DNA of 64,000 nucleotides from Streptomyces sp. NBC_00457 (GCF_036014015.1 NZ_CP107905.1:2604001-2668000); one strand, 5' to 3'. Shown: positions 16,194 to 25,378, numbered from the stretch's first letter. A program made the numbers and translations. Notes: a model not told the origin generated them from the sequence alone.

Positions 16194-17621
16194 ATGGTGC
16201 CGGAAGAGGACGACGTCGCGCGGTTCGCTGCGCTGCTGAGGCAGTTGAAGGACCGTACGGACCGCAGTTACGGCGCGCTGGCCCGCCGCCTGCACATGAA
16301 CACCTCGACCTTGCACCGCTACTGCGCGGGCGAAGCGGTCCCAGTCGACTTCGCCCCCGTGGAACGCTTCGCCGCGCTGTGCGGGGCGACCGCGGAGGAG
16401 CGGTTGGAACTGCACCGGCTGTGGCTGGCGGCGGTGGCGGCACGACAACGGCCGGCGGGGAAGCCGGAGATGACGCAGGAGGCGGCCGGGGCTTCGGGTG
16501 CCGGGGCGCCTGGCGCAGCGGGAGCCGGGCCGGCCGACGCTACAGGAGCTGCGGCGCTCGGCGCCACGGGAGATGCGGCGCCCGGCGCTACGGGTGCTAG
16601 GAGTTCTACGGGAGCCGTATCGGCCGGTGCTTCGGGTGCCGCCCCCGCTTCCCGGGCCACCCCCTGGTACCGCCGACGCCGCCTCACCGTCACCACGGCT
16701 GCCGTGGCCGCCGTGCTGCTGGCCACGCTGGGCACTCTGTCCGCGCTGCCGGACGGGAGTTCCTCGGTGGAGGCCGATGGCCGGCTCGCGGACCCCACCC
16801 CTACGACGACGTCCGGCGCGCCGAAGAGCCCCTCCCCCAAGTCGGCCAGCCCCTCTTCCTCTTCCGGATCCGCCACACCGTCACCGTCGGTCAGCGGCAA
16901 GGCGGCCACGTCGGCGCCGCCCACCGGCGGTGGTGGCGCGGCCTCCGGCAACGGCCCGTCGGGCGGCGGCTCCTCCGGCGGTGAGGAGACGCCGAGCGGG
17001 ACGGCCGACGTGCCGCTCACCTGGACGGCCGACTCGCACGAGTGGGCGCTCGGCTGCAGTCATGACTACGTCATCGACAAGCCGCCGCAGCAGGTCCCCC
17101 CGCCGCCTCCGCCGCAGGACGCCGCGAACTGGGCCAGGGCGCTGGGAGCGGTGCACGGGCGGGAGCAGTTGGTGGAGATCTCCGTGCAGGGGCGCTCCAA
17201 GACAGCCGTGGTGCTGGAGGCGCTCCGCGTCCGGGTGGTGGGCCGCGGGGAGCCGGTCGCCGGGAAGGCGTACTCGATGGACCAGGGCTGCGGCGGATCG
17301 CTGTCGCCGCGCTACTTCGCCGTCGACCTGGACATCAACCGGCCCATCGCCCGGCCGGTCGACGGCGGCGACGAGAACGGCCCGATCCCGGCGGTGCGCA
17401 TGCCCTACCGGGTCTCCTCCGAGGACCCGGAGGTGCTGCTCGTCACCGCGACGACTCAGACCTGCGACTGCCGCTGGTTCCTGGAGCTCGACTGGTCCTC
17501 CCAAGGGCGCTCCGGAACGGTTCGCATCGACGACCACGGCCGCCCGTTCCGCACCAGCAGCATCGAGGGCCTGTCGCGGTACTCGTACTACCAGCTCCAG
17601 TGGAGCCCCTGGACCGAGTGA
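16194..17621 (+). CDS. HTH-domain membrane protein with long extracytoplasmic region
   Basis: A 475-residue protein. Residues 1-80 form an XRE-like helix-turn-helix (YGALARRLHMNTSTLHRYCAGEAVPV, then RFAALCGATAEER). An Ala/Gly-rich linker with repeated GATG units follows, then one membrane helix (about 162-185, LTVTTAAVAAVLLATLGTL), a Ser/Pro/Thr-rich stalk and a C-terminal extracellular domain with four Cys. This is the common Streptomyces membrane-tethered HTH design. Start at 16194 follows GGAGGGAATACGGGGGA. Ligand and DNA targets unknown. Confidence 0.85.
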   Translation: MVPEEDDVARFAALLRQLKDRTDRSYGALARRLHMNTSTLHRYCAGEAVPVDFAPVERFAALCGATAEERLELHRLWLAAVAARQRPAGKPEMTQEAAGASGAGAPGAAGAGPADATGAAALGATGDAAPGATGARSSTGAVSAGASGAAPASRATPWYRRRRLTVTTAAVAAVLLATLGTLSALPDGSSSVEADGRLADPTPTTTSGAPKSPSPKSASPSSSSGSATPSPSVSGKAATSAPPTGGGGAASGNGPSGGGSSGGEETPSGTADVPLTWTADSHEWALGCSHDYVIDKPPQQVPPPPPPQDAANWARALGAVHGREQLVEISVQGRSKTAVVLEALRVRVVGRGEPVAGKAYSMDQGCGGSLSPRYFAVDLDINRPIARPVDGGDENGPIPAVRMPYRVSSEDPEVLLVTATTQTCDCRWFLELDWSSQGRSGTVRIDDHGRPFRTSSIEGLSRYSYYQLQWSPWTE

Positions 17622-17651
17622 GCAACACCGTTACGGGCGTGGCAGGTTGAC

Positions 17652-19604
17652 TCACGCCTCCCAAACCGCGGCGGCCGTACGGTCGTCGGCGTAGCCCTTG
17701 ACCCGGGTCTGGGTGTCGGCGAGGAACGCGGCGAGGCCGGGCGGGGTGGGGCCCGACCATCGGCCGGTCAGGTACTTGCACAACTCGGGTTCGCCGCGCA
17801 GGGGTTCGGCCAGGCCGCTGGTGCACATCAGGAGCGTGTCACCCGGGCGGGCGACGGAGGCGCGGAAGCGGAAGGGTTCGCGGGGCGGCTCGGGGGCGGG
17901 CTCGTACGGGCTCGGGGGCGTCGGGATGCCCAGGTCCATGGTGAGCCGGTCGCCGTCGGGCGTCTCGTGCGGGAGCGAGCCGAAGCCGACGACCGGTTCG
18001 CCGGTGATGTCGCCGACCGACGGCTCGATGTCGTGCCACTCGCCGTCCCTGAGCCGGAACAGTCCGCCCGCACCGACGCCGAAGAACACACGGGTACGGC
18101 ACTCGGGGTCGGCGGGCAGCAGCAGACAGCGCAGGGTGGCCGCGTACTCCTCCGGGTCGATGCCCTGCTCGGCCGCGCTGGCGCGGAGCTTGCCGAGACT
18201 GCGGTCGGTGAGCCGGTGCAGCCCCGACTTCAGATCACCGCGCCGGGCCGCCCGGATGTCCTCGCTGAGCCGCGCGTGACTGCGGCCCACGGCCCGCCCG
18301 ATCCAGTGACAGGCCTCGGCCGCCGCCCGGTGCGCCCCCGGTGTCGCCCGTGCCCCGGTCGCCATCGCCACGAGGATCAGCGCCTCCTCACCACTGCCGA
18401 ACCGCGCGGTGAGCAACGAGTCACGACGCGGCTCACCCCGGTACCGCGCGGAGTCCCCCCGCACCGAAACAGCCCGCAACGAACAGGTCCCGTATTGGGC
18501 TCCGTCCAGCACGGTGTCGGCGACCAGGTCGTCCAGATCGTCCGGATCGGCGGGGGGCAGCGCGGTGGGTTCGGCGTCGTAGGTGGGGGGTCCGGAGCCG
18601 ACGTAGTCGAGGTGGGGGGGTGGGGCGGTGGGGATGTCGATGCGGGTGGCCGTGGGGGCGGGGGTGGTGGGGAGGGCGGGCGAGGACGCGGCGGGGGGTT
18701 CGGAGAGCGGGGCAACGGGGTGCGGGGCGGAGGGGGGCTCGGTGGCTGGGTGGGTGGGCGGAGGCACGGAGGGGGTTTCGGCGCCCGGGCGCGTGGGCGG
18801 AGGCACGGCAGGGGGCTCGGCAGCCGGGCGCGTGGGCGCAGGCACGGAAGGGGCCTCGGCAGCCGGGCCGGTGGACGGAGGCGCGGACGGGGCCTCGGCG
18901 TCCAGGTGGGTGGGCGGCGGTGTCGAAGGGGGCTCGGCGGCCGGGTGGGTGGACGGAGGCGCGGACGGGGCCTCGGCGTCCAGGTGGGTGGGCGGCGGTG
19001 TCGAAGGGGGCTCGGCGGCCGGGTGGGTGGGTGGCGGCTTGGAAGGAGCCTCCGTGCCGTGGCGGGGAGTGGGGCGGGCGGGTTCCGTGGCCGGGCCCGG
19101 TGGGGTGGGAGGCGGGGGGTCGCTTTCCGTGCCGTTCGGGGTGGGCGGCGGGCCGGCATCCGGTGTCGGTGACGTCGGAGTCGTCGTCGCCGGGGTCTCC
19201 GTCGAGGTGCGGGGGGCGCCGGTCGTCGAGGGCGGCTCGTCGGTGAAGCCGGGGGGCATGGGGCCGGGTGGGAAGCTCGCCGGTGCGGTGGGCGGGGGTT
19301 CCCAGGGGGCGCGATGCCGTCCTGTGCCCTCTGCGGGTGCGGCCTCGGCACGCGGCGGGGGCACTCTGCTCCCCGACGTCGGCTGCCCCGGCGGGGGACC
19401 CGCACCCGGCGTCGGGGCGGTGTGCCCGTCCTCCACCGCCGAAGGCGAAGTACTCCCCTCCCCCACCGCCCCCGCCGCCGAAGCGAACCGGTCGTCCAGT
19501 GAGTCGGGCGCGGCCGTGGGGCCCGTATCGTCCGTGGAGTCCTCGTACAGCTGCCTCCACCAGTCGTCCTCGTGACCGGTGGGACTTCCCCCCTGCTGGC
19601 TCAT
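17652..19604 (-). CDS. PP2C-like phosphatase domain protein with Pro-rich repeat
   Basis: A 650-residue protein. The N-terminal 40 residues (GHEDDWWRQLYEDSTDD) are followed by some 350 residues of Pro/Thr/Ala-rich low complexity, including eight 13-residue repeats (190-293). The C-terminal 280 residues are a PP2C-like fold: RRDSLLTARFGSGEEALILVAMATG, then CTSGLAEPL and GYADDRTAAAVWEA. Several metal-binding Asp positions of active PP2C enzymes are not obvious, so it may be a divergent or inactive phosphatase. The start at 19604 is preferred over an in-frame ATG at 19826. Confidence 0.85.
   Translation of the reverse strand: MSQQGGSPTGHEDDWWRQLYEDSTDDTGPTAAPDSLDDRFASAAGAVGEGSTSPSAVEDGHTAPTPGAGPPPGQPTSGSRVPPPRAEAAPAEGTGRHRAPWEPPPTAPASFPPGPMPPGFTDEPPSTTGAPRTSTETPATTTPTSPTPDAGPPPTPNGTESDPPPPTPPGPATEPARPTPRHGTEAPSKPPPTHPAAEPPSTPPPTHLDAEAPSAPPSTHPAAEPPSTPPPTHLDAEAPSAPPSTGPAAEAPSVPAPTRPAAEPPAVPPPTRPGAETPSVPPPTHPATEPPSAPHPVAPLSEPPAASSPALPTTPAPTATRIDIPTAPPPHLDYVGSGPPTYDAEPTALPPADPDDLDDLVADTVLDGAQYGTCSLRAVSVRGDSARYRGEPRRDSLLTARFGSGEEALILVAMATGARATPGAHRAAAEACHWIGRAVGRSHARLSEDIRAARRGDLKSGLHRLTDRSLGKLRASAAEQGIDPEEYAATLRCLLLPADPECRTRVFFGVGAGGLFRLRDGEWHDIEPSVGDITGEPVVGFGSLPHETPDGDRLTMDLGIPTPPSPYEPAPEPPREPFRFRASVARPGDTLLMCTSGLAEPLRGEPELCKYLTGRWSGPTPPGLAAFLADTQTRVKGYADDRTAAAVWEA
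18726..19037 (-). repeat. 39-bp (13-residue) coding repeat array
   Basis: Eight consecutive repeats of the form PPPTHPAAEPPST inside the PP2C-like gene. The 78-base segments starting at 18871 and 18949 are almost identical, so one duplication is recent. Repeat number is likely to differ between strains. Confidence 0.88.
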
Positions 19605-19992
19605 GCCCCCAATTGTCCACCGCACGGGCCGGATGAAAACGGGGCATCGGGAAAATCGGGCGCCGGTCATGACGCTCGGGAAGTCGCCGGGCGATCCCAC
19701 CCCCCACGGGAGAACCGCCCGGCGACGCCGGAGTGACCCGGGCCCGCCGATCCGCTGCACGCGCGGGCGCACGTCGTAGGACCGGGTCACGATCTGGGTG
19801 ACCGAATCGCCGTTCGCATCCGTCATTCCGCACCCTGAGTGTGACCTGCTTCCCTGCCGCCTCGCTGTGCTTCACCACCGCTTTCCGGCCACCGTCGCCG
19901 TGCTGCCGGCGCGGGGTGATGTGTGCCTGTGGTGACCTGCGGCCCAGTAGGCGTGGCCTGCGCTTTCTCCTCTGCTCCGGCACCCTGGACAG
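19605..19992. promoter_or_regulatory. 388-bp divergent region with 11-bp inverted repeat
   Basis: Between divergent PP2C-like and DUF456 genes. GTCGCCGGGCG (19683-19693) and CGCCCGGCGAC (19716-19726) form a perfect inverted repeat with a 22-nt loop; GGTCAC/GTGACC arms lie at 19785-19803. A minus-strand reading frame runs through from 19826 in phase with the PP2C gene but lacks a clear ribosome site. Confidence 0.55.
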
Positions 19993-20475
19993 ATGGGAGT
20001 CCTGGACCTCCTGCTGGTCGGCGTGGTCATCGTGCTCGGCCTGTGCGGAGTGCTGGTGCCCGGCGTGCCGGGGTCGTGGCTCGTGTGGGCCGCGGTCATG
20101 TGGTGGGCGCTGCAGGATCCGCAGCCCGTCGCCTGGTGGGTGCTCGTGGGCGCCACCGTCGCGCTGCTCCTCTCCCAGGTGGTCCGCTGGACCCTGCCGC
20201 CCCGGCGTCTGCGCGCGAGCGGCGCCACACCCCGGATGGGGGTGTACGCCGGCGCGGGGGCGTTCCTCGGCTTCATCCTGATCCCCGTACTGGGCACCAT
20301 CCCCGGCTTCGTGGGCGGCATCTACCTGTACGAGCGCCTCCGGCTGGGCCGCCACGGTGAAGCGCGGGCGGCATTGCGTACGGCGATGCGCAACGGGGGC
20401 TCCAGTGTGCTGGCCGAGCTGTTCACGTGTCTGGTGATCGCCGGGGCGTGGCTGGGGGCGGTGCTCTGGGGCTGA
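19993..20475 (+). CDS. DUF456 family membrane protein
   Basis: A 160-residue integral membrane protein with three or four hydrophobic segments. The Gly-rich motifs LCGVLVPGVPGSWLVW near the N-terminus and GAGAFLGFILIPVLGTIPGFVGG in the middle are diagnostic of DUF456. Function is unknown. Start ATG at 19993; it appears to be a single-gene transcript. Confidence 0.9.
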   Translation: MGVLDLLLVGVVIVLGLCGVLVPGVPGSWLVWAAVMWWALQDPQPVAWWVLVGATVALLLSQVVRWTLPPRRLRASGATPRMGVYAGAGAFLGFILIPVLGTIPGFVGGIYLYERLRLGRHGEARAALRTAMRNGGSSVLAELFTCLVIAGAWLGAVLWG

Positions 20476-20541
20476 CGCCCTGGATCCCCGTTGCTTTCCG
20501 GATCTCCGCCGCTTTCGATTGATCGGATCTCTCCCGCCATA

Positions 20542-20570
20542 TTGACGGCCTGCCGCCTCATCCCTACGTT
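20542..20570 (+). promoter_or_regulatory. Candidate housekeeping promoter for GH95-like gene
   Basis: TTGACG, 17 bases, TACGTT: a good match to the HrdB-type -35/-10 arrangement, 70 bases before the coding start. GTTGCA and TGCAAC arms flank the expected transcription start and could bind a regulator. Confidence 0.55.
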
Positions 20571-20640
20571 GCACTCCTGGATAGCTCCGATGAATTGCAA
20601 CAGCCGCCGCACAGTCGCAGAGCCGCCGGGAGTGACCGCC

Positions 20641-22971
20641 ATGCCGAAACCGTCCAGACGAACCGTCCTCGCCACCGGATCCGCCCTCAGCGGCGCGCTC
20701 CTCACCACGGGCCTGCCCACACAGGCGACCGCGGCAGATCACGACCACGGCCACGACCACAGCCACACCTCCGACCCCTGGCGCACCGTCCTCGACGACG
20801 CGGACCTCGTCTGGCAGCGGATGCCCGCCACCTGGTACGAGGGCCCGTATCTGGGCAACGGCTTCCTCGGCTCGGGCATCTACGCCGAGCCGGGCGCCGA
20901 GACCCGCGCCGTCCGCTTCAACGTCCAGCACTCCGAGGTGCAGGACCACCGCCCCGAGTTCGGCTCGCTGTTCGGGCTGGCCCGGCTGCCGATCGGCCAC
21001 TTCACCCTGGAGCCGGTGGGCACGATCACCGGCCTGGACTGGCGGCTCGGACTGCGCGACGCCGAGCTGACCGGCACCCTCACCACCGACCGGGGCACGC
21101 TCACGCTCCGCGCCCTGGTGCACACCAGCCGCTCGGTGCTCGCCGTCGAGGTGACGGCCAGCGCGGGTGAGCGCGGCTTCCGCTGGGTGTTCCATCCGGC
21201 GGACGCGATCAGCCCGCGCGCCGCGTTCAGGCCGCTCCCGGACGGCTATCAGGGCAACCCGCCCGCCGAGGTCGCCGACCACGCCGGCGTCTCGGCCGCC
21301 GTACAGCCGCTGCTGGCGGGCGGGCAGCATGTGACGGCGTGGCGGGAGCGGGACCGGGGCAAGACCAGGACGCTGTACGTCCATGTCGCGCACTCGTATC
21401 CGCGGGCCACGGCGCTGGACCGGGCGCTCAAGGCGGTGCGCGAAGCCTCCGCGCTTCCGTACGCGGCGCTGGCGGTGACCCACCGGGCCTGGTGGCACGC
21501 GTTCTACCGCAAGAGCTTCCTCTCCGTCCCCGACGCCCGCATCCAGCGCTTCTACTGGATCCAGCTGTACAAGACGGCGTCCGCCGCCCGCCGTGACGCG
21601 CCGGTGATGGCGACGTGCGGCCCCTGGCTGGAGTCGACGCCCTGGCCCAACACCTGGTGGAACCTCAACGTGCAGCTGGAGTACTGGCTGATCCACGGGG
21701 CCAACCACCTCGAACTCGACGCGGTGACCAGCGCGTTGAGCGAGTTCCGGGACAACCTCACCAAGGAGATGGCCCCGCAGTACCGCGCCGACTCCCTCGG
21801 CATCCCCCGCACCACCGACCCCCACCTGATCAACGGCGCGGCGGGCACCCTCACCGGCTACGGCGTCGGCATCCCCGGCCAGGACCCGCCGACCCCCGAG
21901 GTCGGCAACCTCACCTGGGCCCTGCACAACGTCTGGCTCAGCTACCGCCACACGATGGACGAACGCATCCTGCGCGACGTCCTCTACCCCCTCCTCCGCA
22001 AGGCGATCAACTACTACCTGCACTTCCTTGAGCCGGGCCCGGACGGCAAGCTGCACCTCCCCGCCACCTTCTCCCCGGAGTACGGCGGCAACTCGCGCGA
22101 CTGCAACTACGACCTGATGCTGCTGACCTGGGGCTGCCGCACCCTCCTGGAATCGGCCGAACTGCTCGGCATCGACGACGAGTTGGCACCGCGCTGGCGT
22201 GAGGTACTGGCCAAGCGGGCGCCGTATCCGACCGACGCGAACGGCTTCATGATCGGCGCGGACATCCCGTACGCGAAGTCGCACCGCCACTACTCGCATC
22301 TCCTCGCGGTGTACCCGCTGTACGAGCTGACCGGCCGCACGGCGGACGAACGGGCTCTGATCGAGAAGTCGTTGGCGCACTGGGTCGGCTTCGAAGGCGC
22401 CCTGCAGGGCTACACCTTCACCGGCGCCGCCTCCATGTCCGCGCTGCTCGGCAAGGGCGAGGACGCGCTCAAATATCTCGGCGAGCTGATGACCCGCTTC
22501 ATCCAGCCCAACACCATGTACAAGGAGTCCGGCCCGGTCATCGAGACCCCGCTGTCGGCGGCCCAGTCCCTGCACGACATGGTCTGCCAGTCCTGGGGCG
22601 GCATCATCCGCGTCTTCCCGGCCCTCCCGGCCGCCTGGGCCGACCTGACGGTCCACGACTTCCGCACGCAGGGCGCCTTTCTGCTGTCGGCGGTCCGCAA
22701 GGGCGGCGCCACCCGCTGGGTCCGGCTGGTCAGCGAGGCGGGCGCGCCCTGCGTCGTACGGCACGGCATCCCGGGACCGATCGAGGTACGGGACGGACGT
22801 GGCCGCCCGCTGCGGTACACGGACTCCGGTGACGGCGCCATCCGTATCGCCCTCCGGAAGGGCGAGTCGGCGCTGATCACACGCCGGGGCGACCGGCCCG
22901 ACCTCACCGTCACACCCGTACGGCCCAACGAGGACGCGCCCCGCTGGGGGCTGCCAGGCACGGAAGGATGA
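20641..22971 (+). CDS. Tat-exported GH95-like glycoside hydrolase
   Basis: A 776-residue secreted enzyme. A twin-arginine signal (SRRTVLATGSALSGALL) is followed by a His-rich mature N-terminus (DHDHGHDHSH). The body has the GH95 layout: beta-domain (YLGNGFLGSGIY), then an alpha-barrel with WWNLNVQLEYW (N341 and N343, the position of the paired Asn that activates water in GH95 fucosidases), FSPEYGG (E480, candidate acid) and D646 in SLHDMVCQSWGG. GH95 enzymes cleave alpha-L-fucose or alpha-L-galactose. These residue matches are by pattern, not alignment. Single-gene unit. Confidence 0.85.
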   Translation: MPKPSRRTVLATGSALSGALLTTGLPTQATAADHDHGHDHSHTSDPWRTVLDDADLVWQRMPATWYEGPYLGNGFLGSGIYAEPGAETRAVRFNVQHSEVQDHRPEFGSLFGLARLPIGHFTLEPVGTITGLDWRLGLRDAELTGTLTTDRGTLTLRALVHTSRSVLAVEVTASAGERGFRWVFHPADAISPRAAFRPLPDGYQGNPPAEVADHAGVSAAVQPLLAGGQHVTAWRERDRGKTRTLYVHVAHSYPRATALDRALKAVREASALPYAALAVTHRAWWHAFYRKSFLSVPDARIQRFYWIQLYKTASAARRDAPVMATCGPWLESTPWPNTWWNLNVQLEYWLIHGANHLELDAVTSALSEFRDNLTKEMAPQYRADSLGIPRTTDPHLINGAAGTLTGYGVGIPGQDPPTPEVGNLTWALHNVWLSYRHTMDERILRDVLYPLLRKAINYYLHFLEPGPDGKLHLPATFSPEYGGNSRDCNYDLMLLTWGCRTLLESAELLGIDDELAPRWREVLAKRAPYPTDANGFMIGADIPYAKSHRHYSHLLAVYPLYELTGRTADERALIEKSLAHWVGFEGALQGYTFTGAASMSALLGKGEDALKYLGELMTRFIQPNTMYKESGPVIETPLSAAQSLHDMVCQSWGGIIRVFPALPAAWADLTVHDFRTQGAFLLSAVRKGGATRWVRLVSEAGAPCVVRHGIPGPIEVRDGRGRPLRYTDSGDGAIRIALRKGESALITRRGDRPDLTVTPVRPNEDAPRWGLPGTEG

Positions 22972-23074
22972 CCGGCCGCGGGCCTGCTCCGGCCGCCACC
23001 GACGCGGAGTAGGCCCGCGGTCCTAGGCCGACCATCCGATGCGCCCGGCCCATACGACGTGCTTGTCTGCTGCC

Positions 23075-23446
23075 ATGGCGGAATTCACCGAAACCGAACG
23101 CGCGTACCTGAAGACCCAGCGGCTGGGACGGCTGGCCACCGTCGACCCGCACGGCCAGCCGCAGGCCAACCCGGTCGGGATCTTCCCCCAGGACGACGGG
23201 ACGATCCTGATCGGCGGCCGGGAGATGGGCTCCACCAAGAAGTGGCGCAACCTCCAGAAAAACCCGAAGGTCGCCCTGGTAGTCGACGACATGATCAGCG
23301 CCCGCCCCTGGCGAGTCCGAGGCGTCGACATCCGAGGCGAGGCCGAACTCCTGGTCGGCCCCCACGACTTGGGCCCCCACTTCAGCGAGGAGCTGATCCG
23401 CATCCGTCCGCGGAGGATCCACAGCTGGGGCTTGGAAGAGGGCTGA
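23075..23446 (+). CDS. PPOX-class F420/FMN-dependent oxidoreductase
   Basis: A 123-residue split-barrel flavin/deazaflavin-binding protein. The segments RLGRLATVDPHGQPQANPVG and KKWRNLQKNPKVALVVDD are typical of the actinobacterial PPOX-class F420-dependent subfamily (the Lys/Arg cluster contacts F420 phosphate). Substrate unknown. ATG at 23075. Confidence 0.88.
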   Translation: MAEFTETERAYLKTQRLGRLATVDPHGQPQANPVGIFPQDDGTILIGGREMGSTKKWRNLQKNPKVALVVDDMISARPWRVRGVDIRGEAELLVGPHDLGPHFSEELIRIRPRRIHSWGLEEG

Positions 23447-23467
23447 CCCGCAACGCCCTGATCTGGA

Positions 23468-23520
23468 GCGCCCCGAAGGGGCGCGGGGAACTGCGCGACC
23501 AGCCACAACGGCGCCGCAGA
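23468..23520. repeat. Dispersed Streptomyces intergenic repeat with hairpin
   Basis: GCGCCCC-GAA-GGGGCGC hairpin followed by GGGGAACTGCGCGACCAGCC. This hairpin-plus-tail is, from general knowledge, recurrent between genes in many Streptomyces genomes. Here it lies between the convergent ends of the PPOX and ogt genes and probably works as a bidirectional terminator. Confidence 0.65.
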
Positions 23521-23525
23521 CAAAC

Positions 23526-24005
23526 TCAGAGCGCACCTTCCAGTCCAAGCAGCTCCACCTTCCGCTCAAGACCCCCCGCATACCCTGTCAGAGAACCATC
23601 CGCACCGATCACCCGATGACAGGGCCGCAGCACAAGCAGCGGATTCGCACCGATCGCACCACCCACCGCCCGCACAGCAGCCCGAGACGCACCAATCCGC
23701 GCCGCGATCTCGCCATACGTCGTGGTCGCGCCATACGGCACGGAGTCGAGCGCGGCCCAGACCCGCTCCCGAAATGCGGAGCCCTCCGCGCGCAACGGCA
23801 ACCGGAACTCCTTCAGATCGCCGGCGAAGTACGCGGCAAGTTGCTGCTCCACCTCCCGGAAGGGCCCCGCGTCAGACCGCCAGCCGTCCTGGACGGTACG
23901 GCCGCCCTTCTGCCCCGGCACGGAGAGGGAGGTGAGAGTGCCATCGGTGTCGGCGGTGAGAAGAAGGGAACCGAGAGGGCTGTCGAGAGTGGTCCAGTAC
24001 GTCAT
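23526..24005 (-). CDS. ogt: Methylated-DNA-protein cysteine methyltransferase
   Basis: A 159-residue Ogt/AGT that transfers the alkyl group from O6-methylguanine to its own cysteine. The active-site motif RPCHRVI, the DNA-binding helix GASRAAVRAVGGAIGANP and the PYGATTTYGEIA segment are intact. Its ATG overlaps the stop of the AlkA/Ada gene by 4 bases (ATGA), so the pair is translated from one message and handles alkylation damage together. Confidence 0.96.
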   Translation of the reverse strand: MTYWTTLDSPLGSLLLTADTDGTLTSLSVPGQKGGRTVQDGWRSDAGPFREVEQQLAAYFAGDLKEFRLPLRAEGSAFRERVWAALDSVPYGATTTYGEIAARIGASRAAVRAVGGAIGANPLLVLRPCHRVIGADGSLTGYAGGLERKVELLGLEGAL

Positions 24006-25378
24006 CGTTGCTCCAACTCCCCTGCTGCACGCAGGTGTTGTAGTGCGTAGGAGCGCCAGGGGCGCCAGCTGTCGGGGACGTCCGTGCCGGGCACGGCCAC
24101 GTCCGGGTCGCCGAGGGCACGGGTGCGGATGATCGCCACCGTGCGGGCGCCCATCCCGGGCAGGGCGAGCAGCGCGTCCTGCGCGTCGTCCCGGTCGGCC
24201 CCCGGGTCCAGTCGTACGGAGCCGTCGGCGAGGGCGGCGGTGAGCGCGCCCAGGGGACCGTCCGGCTCGGCCTCCGCGAGGACCGCGGGCTCGGGGAAGA
24301 CGTGGGTGAGGCTGCCGCAGGGCGCGTCGAGGGCCTTGCCGTAGCGCCGTACGAGCTGCTCGGCCGCCGTACGCCCCACCAGCGCCCGTACCGCCAGCTC
24401 TTCCGGATCGGCGGCGCCCGGTGACCGCAGTCCGGGCCGGGCGGCGACCAGCGGGGCGAGCCGCGGGTCGGCGCCGAGCCGCTCGTCCACGGCGTACGGA
24501 TCGGCGTCCAGGTCGAACAGCCGCCGCAGCCGCTGGACGGCCGTCGTCAGATCGCGCAGGTCGGTGAGGTGCAGCCGCGCGTCCAGCCAGCCGCCGGACC
24601 CGGGCCGCGGCGATCCCGGCCGCTCCTCGACGGCGACGATCCCGGTGCCGTAGGGGAGGCGGAGGGTGCGGCGGTACGTCCGTCCCCCGCGCGGTCCGCC
24701 GATGTCCTCGACGCCGGGGACGGCCTCGTCCGCGAGCTGATCGAAGACGGCACCGGCCTGGTACGGGCCGCGGTGCGCGAGCCGTAGCGGCACGCCGGCC
24801 GCCGGGGTGGCCGTACGGCCCTTCGGCGCGGCGCCCCTGAGTCCGGTGGGGGTCGAGGCGTAGACCGCCTTGATGGTGTCGTTGAACTGCCGGACGCTGG
24901 CGAACCCGGACGCGAACGCGATCTCCGTGACCGGCAGTGCGGTGGTCTGGAGCAGGACGCGTGCGGTGTGCGAGCGCTGGGCGCGGGCCAGGGCGACCGG
25001 CCCGGCGCCGAGTTCCGCGGTGAGCTGCCGCTGGACCTGCCGCGCGCTGTATCCCAGCCGTGCGGCGAGCCCGGCGACACCCTCCCGGTCGACCACGCCG
25101 TCCCCGATCAGCCGCATGGCCCGGCCCACGACGTCCGCGCGCACGTTCCACTCGGCCGACCCCGGCACCGCGTCCGGCCGGCACCGCCGGCAGGCCCGGA
25201 AACCCGAGCCCTGCGCGGCGGCGGCGGTCGTGAAGAAGCGGACGTTGCGGCGCTTGGGGGTGACGGCGGGGCAGCTCGGGCGGCAGTAGATACCGGTCGT
25301 CTCGACGCCGAAGAAGAACTCGCCGTCGAACCGGGCGTCCCGGCTGCGCACCGCTTCGTACCTGGTGTCTTCGTCCAT
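24002..25378 (-). CDS. Ada-AlkA fusion: alkylation response regulator and 3-methyladenine glycosylase
   Basis: A 458-residue fusion. Residues 1-75 are the Ada zinc domain with Cys32, Cys36, Cys63 and Cys66; the first Cys normally accepts methyl groups from phosphotriesters. Residues 80-175 are an AraC-type HTH (GLAARLGYSARQVQRQLTAELG, ALPVTEIAFASGFASVRQFNDTIK). The rest is an AlkA-type glycosylase with the helix-hairpin-helix LPGMGARTVAIIRTRALGDPD and a catalytic Asp shortly after. It probably senses methylation, activates its own operon with ogt and excises 3-methyladenine. A GTG precedes the chosen ATG directly. Confidence 0.95.
   Translation of the reverse strand: MDEDTRYEAVRSRDARFDGEFFFGVETTGIYCRPSCPAVTPKRRNVRFFTTAAAAQGSGFRACRRCRPDAVPGSAEWNVRADVVGRAMRLIGDGVVDREGVAGLAARLGYSARQVQRQLTAELGAGPVALARAQRSHTARVLLQTTALPVTEIAFASGFASVRQFNDTIKAVYASTPTGLRGAAPKGRTATPAAGVPLRLAHRGPYQAGAVFDQLADEAVPGVEDIGGPRGGRTYRRTLRLPYGTGIVAVEERPGSPRPGSGGWLDARLHLTDLRDLTTAVQRLRRLFDLDADPYAVDERLGADPRLAPLVAARPGLRSPGAADPEELAVRALVGRTAAEQLVRRYGKALDAPCGSLTHVFPEPAVLAEAEPDGPLGALTAALADGSVRLDPGADRDDAQDALLALPGMGARTVAIIRTRALGDPDVAVPGTDVPDSWRPWRSYALQHLRAAGELEQR

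Noticed and set aside
18726..19037. CRISPR-like regular repeats
   Set aside because: They are coding 39-bp repeats without unique spacers; no other array or cas gene is present in the window.
19605..19826. 74-residue N-terminal extension of the PP2C-like protein from ATG 19826
   Set aside because: No good ribosome site, and the conserved-looking protein start is MSQQGG at 19604; kept only as an alternative.
18433..22764. 1443-codon open frame on the minus strand
   Set aside because: It runs antisense to the DUF456 and GH95 genes and through the PP2C gene in another frame; its Arg/Gly/Asp-rich sequence is typical of GC-rich antisense frames.
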